This document shows, piece by piece, positions 43,208 to 53,686 of a DNA stretch of 64,000 nucleotides. The stretch covers positions 1-64,000 of the forward strand of contig NZ_LDUG01000021.1 in NCBI RefSeq assembly GCF_001530125.1, given 5' to 3'. The translations under genes were made by a program, and so were the position numbers. The notes beneath the pieces are model-generated. The model saw only the letters and a list, made by a program, of their open reading frames with translations. It did no database searches and was not told where the DNA came from. The DNA comes from Thiobacillus denitrificans (lineage in GTDB: Bacteria; Pseudomonadota; Gammaproteobacteria; Burkholderiales; Thiobacillaceae). Each line of letters starts with the position of its first letter. The first letter of the stretch is position 1.

Positions 43208-44173
43208 TCAGATCACCAGCTCTTCCCTGGCCTGAATCAGCGCCTGCGCCAATCTCACACCGCTTTCCCAGGCACGCTCGACCCCCGCACCGGCGATGCC
43301 GTCGCCAATCAGGGCGACCCGGTTTTCGCGATCACCCAGCCAGAAGCCGCCGACCGTGGATTCCGGCTGGGCGTAGCGCCACAGGTGGGTCGCCTCGACC
43401 TCAACCGGCCACGGCAGCCCCAGCAAGCCCATCAAGGCCGAGGCTGCGCGGGTGCTGGCTTCCTCGACCGAGGCTTCGAGATAGGTTTCGGCAAATTCAT
43501 GGCTGCTGTGCACCGCCCACAGGCCGGGGCCGTCGGCGGTCTGGCGCACCGCCAGATCCAGCAGATGGTCGTCGAACTTGATGACGTCGGCCTGGGGGCC
43601 GCCTTCCCAACGCATCAGGAACGACCAGATCGGGCGGTAACGCACCTCGCCCAGGCGTTCGCGCAGCAGCGGCAGCGCGTCGAGCATGGGGATGGCTTGC
43701 GGGGTGGGCACGCTGCAGATCACGCAGTCGAAATCGCCGAACACCCGGCCGTCTTCCATGGTGATGGTGCGTGGCTGCAGGGTGGCAACGCGTGCCAGGG
43801 TGTGCAGGCGCGCGTTGCCCAGCAGTTGGTGCACCAATTGCGAGGGTTCGATGGTGGGCCGGTAATGGTTTGGGAGCTGCACCTGCGACCACGACAGGTT
43901 GGCGCGCCCTTGCAGGACGTCGCCCCGCACCGGGGTCAGCCAGCCCTGGCGCACCCAGTCACGCAGCTGACTGCGGAAGGGATCACGCTTGGCCGAAATA
44001 AAGGGACTTCCCAACGTGGCCCAGCCCTGTTCGGTGCGCCGGGTCGACAAACGCCCGCCCGCGCCGTGGGCCTTGTCGAACACCTCCACGTCCCAGCCTG
44101 CTGATGCGAGCGTTCCTGCGCAACTGGCGCCGGAGATGCCCGCGCCAACGATGCCTGCCCTGAGTCTTGCCAT
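43208..44173 (-). CDS. FAD-dependent oxidoreductase (renalase/amine oxidase-like)
   Basis: A 321-aa flavoprotein. The N-terminus GIVGAGISGASCAGTLASAG is the FAD-binding fold, with AGGRLSTRR as the second motif and RVALIGDGIAGAGVERAWESG binding the flavin near the C-terminus. Similar proteins are annotated as renalase-like or deaminating oxidases. The substrate is unknown. The ATG at 44173 has AGGTAAG upstream; an open frame to 44239 adds no family sequence. Confidence 0.82.
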   Translation of the reverse strand: MARLRAGIVGAGISGASCAGTLASAGWDVEVFDKAHGAGGRLSTRRTEQGWATLGSPFISAKRDPFRSQLRDWVRQGWLTPVRGDVLQGRANLSWSQVQLPNHYRPTIEPSQLVHQLLGNARLHTLARVATLQPRTITMEDGRVFGDFDCVICSVPTPQAIPMLDALPLLRERLGEVRYRPIWSFLMRWEGGPQADVIKFDDHLLDLAVRQTADGPGLWAVHSSHEFAETYLEASVEEASTRAASALMGLLGLPWPVEVEATHLWRYAQPESTVGGFWLGDRENRVALIGDGIAGAGVERAWESGVRLAQALIQAREELVI

Positions 44174-44360
44174 ATTTTTGCTTACCTCTGTTGTGACGTG
44201 CGGGATGTTCGTGAATCCGTGAGGCCGGGTCACTGCCACTGAAACGAGACGTGGCCGGCAACGCGCAGCCTATGCGAACCCAATATTATTCATGACGAAC
44301 TCTATCAGTAAATTCTTACATGCCAATGCAATAAGCCTGATCCGCTTGATGATGTTGCGC

Positions 44361-44789
44361 TCAGGTCAGTTTTTTATGCATGACCACGTGCGGGATACCG
44401 GCCTCTTCGTATTCTTCCCCCATGGAGACAAAGCCTGCGCGCACGTAAAAATCGGCGGCGTGCGTCTGCGCGCTGAGCTGGACAAGGGCGTGTCCACGCG
44501 CCAGCGCCGCACTCAAGGCCGCCGTCAGCAAGGCACGGCCGACGCCGCGACCGCGCCAGGCCGGCAGCACCGCCATGCGACCGATGTGGCCGTCGGGCAG
44601 CAGGCGGGCGCAGCCGATGGCTTCTCCCTGATCGTCGATGGCGAGCAGGTGCACGGCGCCGGCATCGTCGGCGTCCCATTCCAGGTCCTCGGGCACGCCC
44701 TGCTCGTCGACGAACACCGCGCGCCGGACGCGGGACAGCCGCGCCTGCTCGTGCGCCCAGTCGGTGAGCAGGATGCTGAAGTCAGGCAT
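44361..44789 (-). CDS. GNAT N-acetyltransferase
   Basis: A 142-aa acetyltransferase of the GNAT fold. The acetyl-CoA site is MAVLPAWRGRGVGRALL; the RRAVFVDEQGVP start and the AADFYVRAGFVSMGEEYEE end are typical of the YjcF/ElaA-like subgroup. It overlaps the MFS gene by 8 nt as the last gene of a three-gene operon. Confidence 0.88.
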   Translation of the reverse strand: MPDFSILLTDWAHEQARLSRVRRAVFVDEQGVPEDLEWDADDAGAVHLLAIDDQGEAIGCARLLPDGHIGRMAVLPAWRGRGVGRALLTAALSAALARGHALVQLSAQTHAADFYVRAGFVSMGEEYEEAGIPHVVMHKKLT

Positions 44790-46077
44790 GCTCGGCCTCC
44801 AATGTGAAGCGATGCGCCGCGCGGCGGCCGCGGTCGGCCCGGATCCCGCGCAGCACCCATAGGCCGGCGACGAACCAGGCAGCGGTGATCAGCAAGGCCT
44901 GGCGATGGTCGCCGGCCGTCAGCCAGCTGGCGATGCCATAGGTCAGCGGCCCGACGATCGAGGCGCATTTCACCGCCAGCCCCCACAGGCCGAAGAACTC
45001 GGCCTGGTGCGCGGGGGGTGCCAGCAGTGCGACCATCGCCCGGCCCGCCGACTGCGACGCACCCATGCACAGCCCGGCGATGTTCGCCGCCAGCCAGAAC
45101 AGCCCCTCGCCTGGCGCGGCCCAGGCGATCAGCACCATCGCGATCCAGCCGGCGAGCGTCAGGGCAATCGCCCGCACATGGCCGATGCGGTCCTGCACAT
45201 AGCCGAATGCGAACGCGCCGATCGCCGCGGTAATGTTGACCACCAGCACCAGCACAATGGTCCGCTGCGTGTCGAAGTGAAACACCTGGCTGGCATAAAT
45301 CGCCGCCAGCGTGATGACCGCCTGGATGCCGGCCTGATACAGCACAGTACAAATCAGAAAGCGCTTAAGGTCGGGCAACTGGCTCAGATGACCAAGGGTG
45401 TAGCGCACCTGCCGCCAGGCGTTGCGCGGGGTGTGCTTAGGCTGCGGCGTGGCGCGCTCGCGCAGCATCAAGAGCGTGGGCAGGCTCGCCAGCATGAAGA
45501 TCGCGGCGGTGATCAGCATCGCCACCGGCACGAAATTGGCTGCGCCCAGCCCCTGTGCCTGCGCCCAATTGATGTACGCGAGGCTGGCGCCGAGCGACAC
45601 CAGCCCGCCAACATAGCCGAGCGACCAGCCCCAGCCCGAGACGCGGCCGAGCGCGCGCGGACGCGCAAGCTCGGGCAGGAAGGCTGCGATGAGATTTTCG
45701 CCGGTGCCGAAGAAATAGTTGGAGAGGATGAGCGCAGCGATCGCCAGCCCCAGCGCGCCCGGCGCGGCGAAGGATAGGGAGGCGGTAAAGCCGACGCAGC
45801 CCAGCGTGGTCAGCCACAGCAGCTTTTTCTTGCTGGCGTGGGCGTCGGCCCAGGCGCCGATCAACGGTGCGGTCAGCATCACCAGCGCGTAGGACACCGC
45901 CAGCGCCAGGGTCCAGGCGAGGGTCGCCCACGGCGCATTGCCGGCGACGACGGCGACGAAATACGCACTGAACACGGCGGTGATGACGACCGTGGTGTAG
46001 CCCGAGTTGGCGAAGTCGTACATCGCCCACGCCCACACTTCGCGGCGCGGCACGCCGGGCTGCAGCAGCTTTTCCAT
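44782..46077 (-). CDS. MFS transporter, UMF1 family
   Basis: A 431-aa membrane protein with about 12 helices. The start REVWAWAMYDFANSGYTTVV and the GLVSLGASLAYINWAQ region identify the UMF1/Atg22-like group of the major facilitator superfamily. The substrate is unknown. The ATG overlaps the TGA of the upstream ABC gene (TGATG), so translation is coupled. Confidence 0.88.
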   Translation of the reverse strand: MEKLLQPGVPRREVWAWAMYDFANSGYTTVVITAVFSAYFVAVVAGNAPWATLAWTLALAVSYALVMLTAPLIGAWADAHASKKKLLWLTTLGCVGFTASLSFAAPGALGLAIAALILSNYFFGTGENLIAAFLPELARPRALGRVSGWGWSLGYVGGLVSLGASLAYINWAQAQGLGAANFVPVAMLITAAIFMLASLPTLLMLRERATPQPKHTPRNAWRQVRYTLGHLSQLPDLKRFLICTVLYQAGIQAVITLAAIYASQVFHFDTQRTIVLVLVVNITAAIGAFAFGYVQDRIGHVRAIALTLAGWIAMVLIAWAAPGEGLFWLAANIAGLCMGASQSAGRAMVALLAPPAHQAEFFGLWGLAVKCASIVGPLTYGIASWLTAGDHRQALLITAAWFVAGLWVLRGIRADRGRRAAHRFTLEAEHA

Positions 46078-47879
46078 CAGTCCGCGCCGTCCTCGGCCTC
46101 GGCCTGCTGCTGCAGCGCCCACATGTGCGCGTACACGCCATTTCTCGCCAGCAGCTCGGGATGCCGCCCCCGCTCGACGATGCGGCCGCCTTCGATCACC
46201 AGGATCTCGTCGGCTTCGACCACGGTGGACAGGCGGTGCGCGATGATGAGGCTGGTGCGGCTTTTGGCGATTTCCAGCAGCTCGGCCTGGATGGCCTTTT
46301 CGGTCTTGGTGTCGAGCGCCGAGGTGGCTTCGTCCAGGATCAGGATGGCCGGATTTTTCAGCAGGGTGCGGGCAATCGCCACCCGCTGCTTTTCGCCGCC
46401 CGACAGCTTGAGACCGCGCTCGCCCACCACCGTATCCCAGCCCTGCGGCAGGCTTTCGATGAACTGCAGGATGTGCGCGGCACGCGCGGCCTCGATCACT
46501 TCATCGCGGCAGGCGTCCGGCCGGCCGTAGGCGATGTTGTAGTAGATGCTGTCGTTGAACAGCACAGTGTCCTGCGGCACCACGCCGATGGCGGCGCGCA
46601 GGCTGTCCTGCGTGACCTGGCGGATGTCCTGGCCGTCGATGCGGACGCTGCCGGCGCCCACGTCGTAAAAGCGGAACAGCAGCCGGGCCAGCGTCGACTT
46701 GCCGGCGCCGCTGGACCCCACCGCCGCCACCGTCTTGCCGGCGGGAATGGTGAAGCTGACGTCGTGCAGGATCGGTCGGTCGGGGTTGTAGGCAAAGTTT
46801 ACCTGCTCGAATTTCACCTCGCCGGCAATCACGTCGAGCGCCTGCGCATCCTGCGCGTCCTCGACTTCGCGCGGCCGCTGCAACAGCGCGAACATGCGCT
46901 CGACATCGGTGATCGATTCCTTGATCTGGCGGTACATCACGCCAAGAAAGCTCAGCGGCTGGAACATCTGCAGCAGGAAGGCGTTGACCATCACCAGATC
47001 GCCCAGCGTCAGCGTGCCCTCGACCACGCCGTCGGCGGCGAGCAGCACCATCAGGGTGACGCCGATGGCGATCACCCCCGCCTGCGCAATATTCAGCAGG
47101 CCCAGCGAGCGCTGCGACTTGAGCGCCATGTTCTCCCACTCGATCAGGCTGTTGTCGTAGCGACGCGCCTCGTATTTTTCGTTGCCGAAATACTTGACCG
47201 TCTCGTAGTTCAGCAGGCTGTCGATGGCGCGGCCATACGCTTCGGAATCCAGCGCATTGGCGCGTCGCACGAACTGGGTGCGCCACTCGGTGATGGTGAT
47301 GGTGAAGCCGATGTAGGCCGCCAGCGTCACCAGGGTAATCAGCCCGAACACCCAGTTGAGTTTGACGAAGAGGATGCCCGCCACCATCAGGATTTCCAGA
47401 ATGGTCGGGGTGATGCGGAACAGCAGATAGCCGACCAGGCTCGACATCGCCTTGGAACCGCGCTCGATGTCGCGGGTGATGCCGCCGGTTTGCCGCTCGA
47501 GATGAAAGCGCAGCGACAGCGCGTGTAAATGCTGGAACACCGCCATGCTGATGCGGCGCATCGCACGCTGCGTGACCTTGGCAAACACCACGTCGCGCAG
47601 GTCGGAAAACGAGGTGCTGGCAAAGCGCAAGATGCCGTAGCCCAGGATGAAGGCCAGCGGCAGCACCAGTTCCGGGCGCGGCTGGTCGAGCGCGTCGATG
47701 ATTTCCTTCAGCACCAGCGGCACCGCCACCGAGGCCAGCTTGGCGCCGATCAGCAGCGCCAGCGCCAGCAGCACGCGGCCGCGGAATTCCCACAGATAGG
47801 GGAACAGGCGGCCGATCGAGCGCAGGCTGGGTTCGCCGATTGGCGGTGGCGGAGAATGGGAATGATCGGGATGGAACAT
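46077..47879 (-). CDS. Atm1-type ABC exporter (fused permease-ATPase)
   Basis: A 600-aa half-transporter: six membrane helices, then an ATPase domain with Walker A GSSGAGKST, signature LSGGEKQRVAIAR, Walker B ILILDEATSALD and the switch His in AHRLST. The segment LRFHLERQTGGITRDIERG is characteristic of the Atm1/HMT1 group, which exports glutathione-linked sulfur or metal species. It heads a three-gene operon with the MFS and GNAT genes, and is divergent from the yffB-dapE-prmB group. Confidence 0.92.
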   Translation of the reverse strand: MFHPDHSHSPPPPIGEPSLRSIGRLFPYLWEFRGRVLLALALLIGAKLASVAVPLVLKEIIDALDQPRPELVLPLAFILGYGILRFASTSFSDLRDVVFAKVTQRAMRRISMAVFQHLHALSLRFHLERQTGGITRDIERGSKAMSSLVGYLLFRITPTILEILMVAGILFVKLNWVFGLITLVTLAAYIGFTITITEWRTQFVRRANALDSEAYGRAIDSLLNYETVKYFGNEKYEARRYDNSLIEWENMALKSQRSLGLLNIAQAGVIAIGVTLMVLLAADGVVEGTLTLGDLVMVNAFLLQMFQPLSFLGVMYRQIKESITDVERMFALLQRPREVEDAQDAQALDVIAGEVKFEQVNFAYNPDRPILHDVSFTIPAGKTVAAVGSSGAGKSTLARLLFRFYDVGAGSVRIDGQDIRQVTQDSLRAAIGVVPQDTVLFNDSIYYNIAYGRPDACRDEVIEAARAAHILQFIESLPQGWDTVVGERGLKLSGGEKQRVAIARTLLKNPAILILDEATSALDTKTEKAIQAELLEIAKSRTSLIIAHRLSTVVEADEILVIEGGRIVERGRHPELLARNGVYAHMWALQQQAEAEDGAD

Positions 47880-47963
47880 CAGGTCGGTTAGAATCGAGGC
47901 TTGTTTTCTTTCCCGATTTTACGTCCATGCGCGGATGATTCCGCCCCGGACGACAGAAATGGC

Positions 47964-48311
47964 ATGAAGCTCTACGGCATACCCAACTGCACCACGGTGA
48001 AAAAAGCGCGCGCCTGGCTGGCCGATCACGCGCTCGACGTCGCCTTCCACGACTTCAAGAAACAGGGCGTCGATGCCGCATGGCTGCGCGCGGTTGTGGC
48101 GCAAACCGGCTGGCAGGCGCTGGTCAACACGCGCGGCACCACCTGGCGCAAACTCACCGATGCGGAAAAAGCCGCCGTCGCCGACGAGGCCAGCGCGATT
48201 GCATTAATGATTTCGCAGCCCAGCGTGATCAAACGGCCGCTGCTGGAACGCGACGGGACATATCATCTGGGTTTCGCCGAAGACCAGTACCAAACTTTAT
48301 TTGGAGCATGA
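47964..48311 (+). CDS. ArsC/Spx-family protein (YffB-like)
   Basis: A 115-aa thioredoxin-fold protein. It starts MKLYGIPNCTTVKKARAWL, keeping one redox Cys (Cys9) without the second Cys of thioredoxins. The C-terminal SQPSVIKRPLLERDG is the family hallmark. The ATG at 47964 follows this pattern. It is 6 nt before dapE, the common yffB-dapE arrangement. Confidence 0.9.
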   Translation: MKLYGIPNCTTVKKARAWLADHALDVAFHDFKKQGVDAAWLRAVVAQTGWQALVNTRGTTWRKLTDAEKAAVADEASAIALMISQPSVIKRPLLERDGTYHLGFAEDQYQTLFGA

Positions 48312-49448
<1,137 letters not shown>

Positions 49449-49474
49449 TAGCGATGGATTAACCTAAATTCTTT

Positions 49475-49872
49475 ACCACAGAGACACAGAGACACAGAAA
49501 AAACGACTGAATCCTTGCGCTGATTGGACCCGGCTTTCATCAGAAAGGTGATCGGGCCAAGTACCGCAATGTTTGTTTTTGGCTCTTTCATCGTTATTTG
49601 TTGGTGTTGGCCAGCGCTGTGGGCGGGGCGCCCTCGCCCCGATTTGCGCACCGTCGCAACCGCCACGGCATCGGCCCGGGGCGGGCGTGCGTGGTTGTTG
49701 CCGACGCGTCGGCTTTTACAACCACGGCCTCCTCCTCGTGGGGGCTCCTACAACAGCAGACCCCTGTGGGAGGCCGAAGGATGGGCGCCTCATCAGAGGG
49801 AACAAGACATGACTTCAACAACTAACCGTGACATAGCCTTGTTTTTCCTCTGTGTCTCTGTGCCTCTGTGGT
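49475..49872. repeat. Dispersed palindromic repeat, family A (copy 3), interrupted
   Basis: Left arm ACCACAGAGACACAGAGACA begins at 49475 and right arm CTCTGTGTCTCTGTGCCTCT ends in GTGGT at 49872. In the copy at 23055 the two arms are 42 nt apart; here they are separated by about 340 nt, because a family D element occupies the centre. Confidence 0.8.
49569..49847 (+). mobile_element. MITE-like element, family D (copy 1)
   Basis: About 279 bp, almost identical to the inverted copy at 57301-57579; I see about four differences in the 261-bp core. The ends form imperfect inverted repeats (TTTTGGCTCTTTCATCG on the left; the complement of GACATAGCCTTG on the right). Inside is a family E hairpin (GGTTGTTGCCGACGCGTCGG, 49692-49730) and a CTACAACAGCAGACCCCTGT segment. 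Short open frames occur but have no coding character. Confidence 0.8.
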
Positions 49873-49905
49873 TCAACTGCTTTTCCCCAGGATTATTCCA
49901 ACACG

Positions 49906-50811
49906 ATGAAACATTTCGACGACACCGAATCCCTCATCACCGTGCGCGACTGGCTGCGCTTTGCAGCGTCGCGCTTCAACGAGGCCAAGCTGTTTTTCGG
50001 CCACGGCTCCGACAACGCCTTCGATGAGGCGGCCTACCTGATCCTGCACACCCTGCATCTTCCGCTCGAGCGGCTGGAGCCCTTCCTCGACGCCAGCCTC
50101 ACGCATGGCGAATCGGAAGAGGTGCAGGCGGTGATCGAGCGCCGGGTGCGCGAGCGCATCCCGGCTGCCTATCTGACGAACGAGGCCTGGCTGGGCGAGC
50201 ACCGTTTCTATGTCGACGAACGGGTGATCGTGCCGCGCTCCTTCATCGCCGAGCTGCTGCACGAGCAACTGACGCCATGGATTGAAGCGCCGGACGAAGT
50301 GACGCGCGCGCTCGACCTCTGCACCGGCTCGGGCTGCCTCGCCATCCTGGCGGCGCTGGCCTTTCCCAATGCCGAAGTCGATGCTGTGGATTTGTCGGCC
50401 GATGCGCTGGAAGTCGCCGCCAAGAACGTCGCCGATTACGGCCTCACGGACCGCATCGAGCTGGTCGAGTCGGACCTGTTTGCGGCGCTGGAAGGCCGCA
50501 CCTACGACGTCATCCTCAGCAACCCGCCCTATGTGAACGCCGAATCAGTCGCCGCCCTGCCGCCGGAATACCAGGCGGAACCGGCGCTGGCGCTGGGCTC
50601 GGGCGAAGACGGCCTGGACGCCACCCGGCAGATCCTCGCCAAGGCCAGGGATCACCTCAACCCCGGCGGTCTGCTGGTGGTGGAAATCGGCCACAACCGT
50701 GATGCCCTCGAAGCCGCCTACCCCACCTTGCCCTTCATCTGGCTCGACACCGAAAGCGGCGACCAGTTCGTCTTCATGCTTCGGCGCGAAGATCTCACGG
50801 ATCTATCGTAA
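49906..50811 (+). CDS. prmB: 50S ribosomal protein L3 glutamine methyltransferase
   Basis: A 301-aa SAM-dependent methyltransferase that modifies a Gln of ribosomal protein L3. The catalytic motif NPPYV is present, preceded by the SAM-binding LDLCTGSGCLAI. The N-terminal helical domain (DDTESLITVRDWLRFAASRF) matches PrmB rather than PrmC. The ATG at 49906 is used; the frame is open upstream into the repeat. No clear ribosome binding site is seen. Confidence 0.94.
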   Translation: MKHFDDTESLITVRDWLRFAASRFNEAKLFFGHGSDNAFDEAAYLILHTLHLPLERLEPFLDASLTHGESEEVQAVIERRVRERIPAAYLTNEAWLGEHRFYVDERVIVPRSFIAELLHEQLTPWIEAPDEVTRALDLCTGSGCLAILAALAFPNAEVDAVDLSADALEVAAKNVADYGLTDRIELVESDLFAALEGRTYDVILSNPPYVNAESVAALPPEYQAEPALALGSGEDGLDATRQILAKARDHLNPGGLLVVEIGHNRDALEAAYPTLPFIWLDTESGDQFVFMLRREDLTDLS

Positions 50812-50845
50812 TCCCTGACCGTCGGTGCAGGCAGGCAGGTGCTGT

Positions 50846-53095
50846 CTAGCCGATGCTGACGATGGCATGCTGGCCCAGCATGGCAGCCAGATTGTCCGCC
50901 GCTTGCGGCCGGCTCATCAGATAGCCCTGGCCGAATTCGCAGCCGTGGTCACGCAGGAAGTCGTACTGTTCCTGGGTTTCGATGCCTTCGGCGATGACCT
51001 GCAATTCAAACCCTTTTGCCAGCGCCAGAATCGTCGTGACGATCTGACGGTCGCCCGACTGTCCCGGGATTTTGCTGACAAACGACTGGTCGATCTTGAG
51101 CGTATGAAACGGTAGCTCTTTGAGGTAACCCAGGCTGGAATAGCCGGTGCCGAAATCGTCGAGCGACAGCCGCACGCCCATGTCGCGCAAGGTTTCGAGG
51201 CTACTGCGCACCTCGTCGTTCATGATCAGCATCACGTTCTCGGTAATCTCCAGTTCGAGGCATTCCGGTGCCAGACCGGTGCGTGACAGCGCCTGCTCGA
51301 CCGATTTCACCAGACGCCGCCCTTCGAACTGGCGGGTGGACACGTTCACCGCCAGCGTCATCCCGTCTGCCTTGCCCTGCTTCTGCCAGTCGCGCAGCTG
51401 GGTACACCCGGCTTCCAGCACCCATTCGCCGAGGGGAACGATCAAGCCGGTGTCCTCGGCTGCGGAAATGAATGCGCCCGGCATCACCAGGCCACGATCC
51501 GGATCGTTCCAGCGCACCAGCGCCTCGACCCCGACGATATTCCGGCTGCCCAACGCTACAATCGGCTGGTAATGCAATAGCAGTTCGTCGCGTTCCAGCG
51601 CCTGGCGCAAGCGGGTGTCGAGCGTCAACCGTTCGACCACGCGTGCGGTCTGCTGCGCGTGATAGAACAGGAGGCGGTTACCGCCCATTTCCTTCGCCTG
51701 ATACATAGCCGTGTCGGCATGCTTGAGCAGCGCCTCCTGCGACGTCGCATCGTCCGGATAGAACGCGATGCCGATGCTGGCACTGCTGTATATCTGGGTG
51801 GCGCCGATATCGATCGGCATGGCGAGGCTTTGCAGCAATCGGGTTGCCACCAGTTCGGCATCCGAAGCTTCGCCGATCTCGGACACGATCACCACGAACT
51901 CATCGCCGCCGAAGCGGCTCAGATGATCGTGCGCGCGCAGCACCGATTGCAGGCGTATGGCGATCTGCTGCAGCAGCAAATCGCCGGCGCCGTGCCCAAG
52001 CCCGTCGTTGATGTTTTTCAGGCGGTCGACATCGAGGAATAGCAGGGCCAGGCGTTCATTGGTGCCCTGCAAGCCGGCCAGCGTCTGATTCAGCGCGATG
52101 CGAAAGCCCTCGCGATTCGGCAGACCAGTCAGCTCGTCGAAATAGGCCAACTGATTCAGATGCGCCTGGGCCTGTACGCGTTGTTCGATCTCGGACTGCA
52201 GCTGATCCGCACGCCGCTGCAGTTCGCCGGTCTGCCGCTGTACCTGATGACGCAGAAATCCGGCGATGGCCAGCGCCAGGACAAGCAGGCAGCCGGCAGC
52301 CGCTGCGGACCACGGCACCCAGTTTGGAATCCGGTCTGCCGGCACCGCTTCGAGCCATTGCCGCAAGGAATCGTAGTAGGCCGACTGGTGGTCCGCCTTG
52401 AGGGCAGCCAGGTGGCGGTCGAGCGCCTGCAGCAAGGCTGGGCTGGCGCCCTTCGGTGCCGCGTAGTGAACAAAAACGGGATTAAAGACAATGCTGGTCG
52501 CAACCAGGTCGGGCTGATGCGCATGCAGCGCGGCGAACACCCGGTTTACCGCACCGGCGTCGGCGCGGCGTTCGGCAATCGCGTCCAGCACCTGGGGAAA
52601 GTTGTCCACATAGACCGGGATAAACGGCGCGTCGAACTGCCTCGACAGCTCGATCAGCGCCTGGCTGTGCGTGCCGCTGCGCATCAGCGCGACGCGTTTT
52701 CCCTTGAGATCGGGCAGCGAATGGATGTCAGCCTCGGCATGGCGGAATACCATCCCCCAGTTGCCGATCAGACTTTGTTGCGTGAACTGGAAACGCTTGG
52801 CGCGTCCGTCACTATAGGCGATAACCGCGAGCAGATCGATATCGCCCTTGTCCAGGCGTGCAACGAGATTGTCAAAGGAATCGGGGACATAGGTGACCTG
52901 CCAGCTTTCCCGTTCGGCCACCCAGCGGATCATGTCGATCGCGATGCCTTCTGGAAAAGCGTCGGCTGCCGCACTGACAATCGGCGGATTCTCGAATACG
53001 CCTACCCGGACCGGAATCCGGTCTGGCGCGGCCCACGCCGGAGAAAACGACACCAGCCAAAACAGGCAGGCCTGCAAAAAAGGTCGGAACGCCAC
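50846..53095 (-). CDS. Substrate-binding sensor with GGDEF and EAL domains
   Basis: A 749-aa cyclic-di-GMP protein. A signal peptide and periplasmic SBP_bac_3-type binding domain (RVGVFENPPIVSAAADAFPE) lead to a membrane helix near residue 276-295 and then a GGDEF domain (RFGGDEF, with the inhibitory-site RAHD five residues upstream). A full EAL domain follows (GVEALVRW, ELEITENV, DDFGTGYSSL, KIDQSF, AEGIETQEQ). Both catalytic motifs look intact, so it may make and degrade c-di-GMP in response to a small molecule. I prefer a GTG start at 53095, which begins the signal peptide and has AAGGA upstream; an ATG at 53209 would add 38 unlikely residues. Confidence 0.88.
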   Translation of the reverse strand: MAFRPFLQACLFWLVSFSPAWAAPDRIPVRVGVFENPPIVSAAADAFPEGIAIDMIRWVAERESWQVTYVPDSFDNLVARLDKGDIDLLAVIAYSDGRAKRFQFTQQSLIGNWGMVFRHAEADIHSLPDLKGKRVALMRSGTHSQALIELSRQFDAPFIPVYVDNFPQVLDAIAERRADAGAVNRVFAALHAHQPDLVATSIVFNPVFVHYAAPKGASPALLQALDRHLAALKADHQSAYYDSLRQWLEAVPADRIPNWVPWSAAAAGCLLVLALAIAGFLRHQVQRQTGELQRRADQLQSEIEQRVQAQAHLNQLAYFDELTGLPNREGFRIALNQTLAGLQGTNERLALLFLDVDRLKNINDGLGHGAGDLLLQQIAIRLQSVLRAHDHLSRFGGDEFVVIVSEIGEASDAELVATRLLQSLAMPIDIGATQIYSSASIGIAFYPDDATSQEALLKHADTAMYQAKEMGGNRLLFYHAQQTARVVERLTLDTRLRQALERDELLLHYQPIVALGSRNIVGVEALVRWNDPDRGLVMPGAFISAAEDTGLIVPLGEWVLEAGCTQLRDWQKQGKADGMTLAVNVSTRQFEGRRLVKSVEQALSRTGLAPECLELEITENVMLIMNDEVRSSLETLRDMGVRLSLDDFGTGYSSLGYLKELPFHTLKIDQSFVSKIPGQSGDRQIVTTILALAKGFELQVIAEGIETQEQYDFLRDHGCEFGQGYLMSRPQAADNLAAMLGQHAIVSIG

Positions 53096-53218
53096 GAGTT
53101 TTTTTATCCTTGGGATTTTTGAGTCAAGTACCTCTGTAACGGCAAGAATAACCTGATATTGATAGCAAGAATTAGAAGGCGCATCCGGCGTCAACCACCT
53201 TTCGGGCATGCGTCCCGA

Positions 53219-53686
53219 TCATGCTTGCAGAAGCGTGGCGATCAGGTCGGCGGCAATACACCGGGCAAGTTGCTGCGCCGCTGCCTGAATGTCGTCTCCC
53301 GCTTGTTCGCCGGGATTCGCCGAGCCGATTTCGATTCTGTACAGGTCGATCCGCGACGGCAGGCGGCCGAGTTCGCGTGCCAGCGACAGCGCATCGATCA
53401 CGCCGAAGCCATGAGTGGACAGTCCCTTCGTGTACCGTGGCCAATCCTTCTGATCGAAGCGCTGGATGCGGCCGGCCGGTCCGCTTCCCTGCATGGCGTC
53501 GACCAGAATCACCCAGGCGGTGTTGTCCAGCAAAGGAATCAGGTTGGCACCAGGGCGATCCAGCTTTTCAATGACCATCGCATCATCGCATTGCAAGCCG
53601 GCTGCCAGCAGGGCATCGATGGTCAGCCAGCCAGCCTGGTCGTCGCCCGACGACGAGCCGATGCCGAATATGCGCACCCTGCTCAT
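53219..53686 (-). CDS. Hydrogenase maturation protease
   Basis: A 155-aa endopeptidase of the HycI/HoxW family that trims the C-terminus of a NiFe-hydrogenase large subunit after nickel insertion. The FGIGSSSGDDQAGW motif near the start, VILVDAMQG and the STHGFG segment supply the nickel-sensing acidic and His residues. The ATG overlaps the stop of the decayed large-subunit gene (ATGA). The gene appears intact although its substrate is broken. Confidence 0.83.
   Translation of the reverse strand: MSRVRIFGIGSSSGDDQAGWLTIDALLAAGLQCDDAMVIEKLDRPGANLIPLLDNTAWVILVDAMQGSGPAGRIQRFDQKDWPRYTKGLSTHGFGVIDALSLARELGRLPSRIDLYRIEIGSANPGEQAGDDIQAAAQQLARCIAADLIATLLQA

Larger units (their letters stand above)
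49449..49905. other. Repeat-filled gap between dapE and prmB
   Basis: A 457-nt gap in what is usually a tight gene pair. All but the edges is occupied by a family A repeat with a family D element inside it. No gene is supported. Confidence 0.7.

Noticed and set aside
49594-49825. A 75-codon frame conserved in both family D copies
   Set aside because: It is conserved because the two DNA copies are almost identical; similar open frames exist on both strands and none has a ribosome binding site or family similarity.
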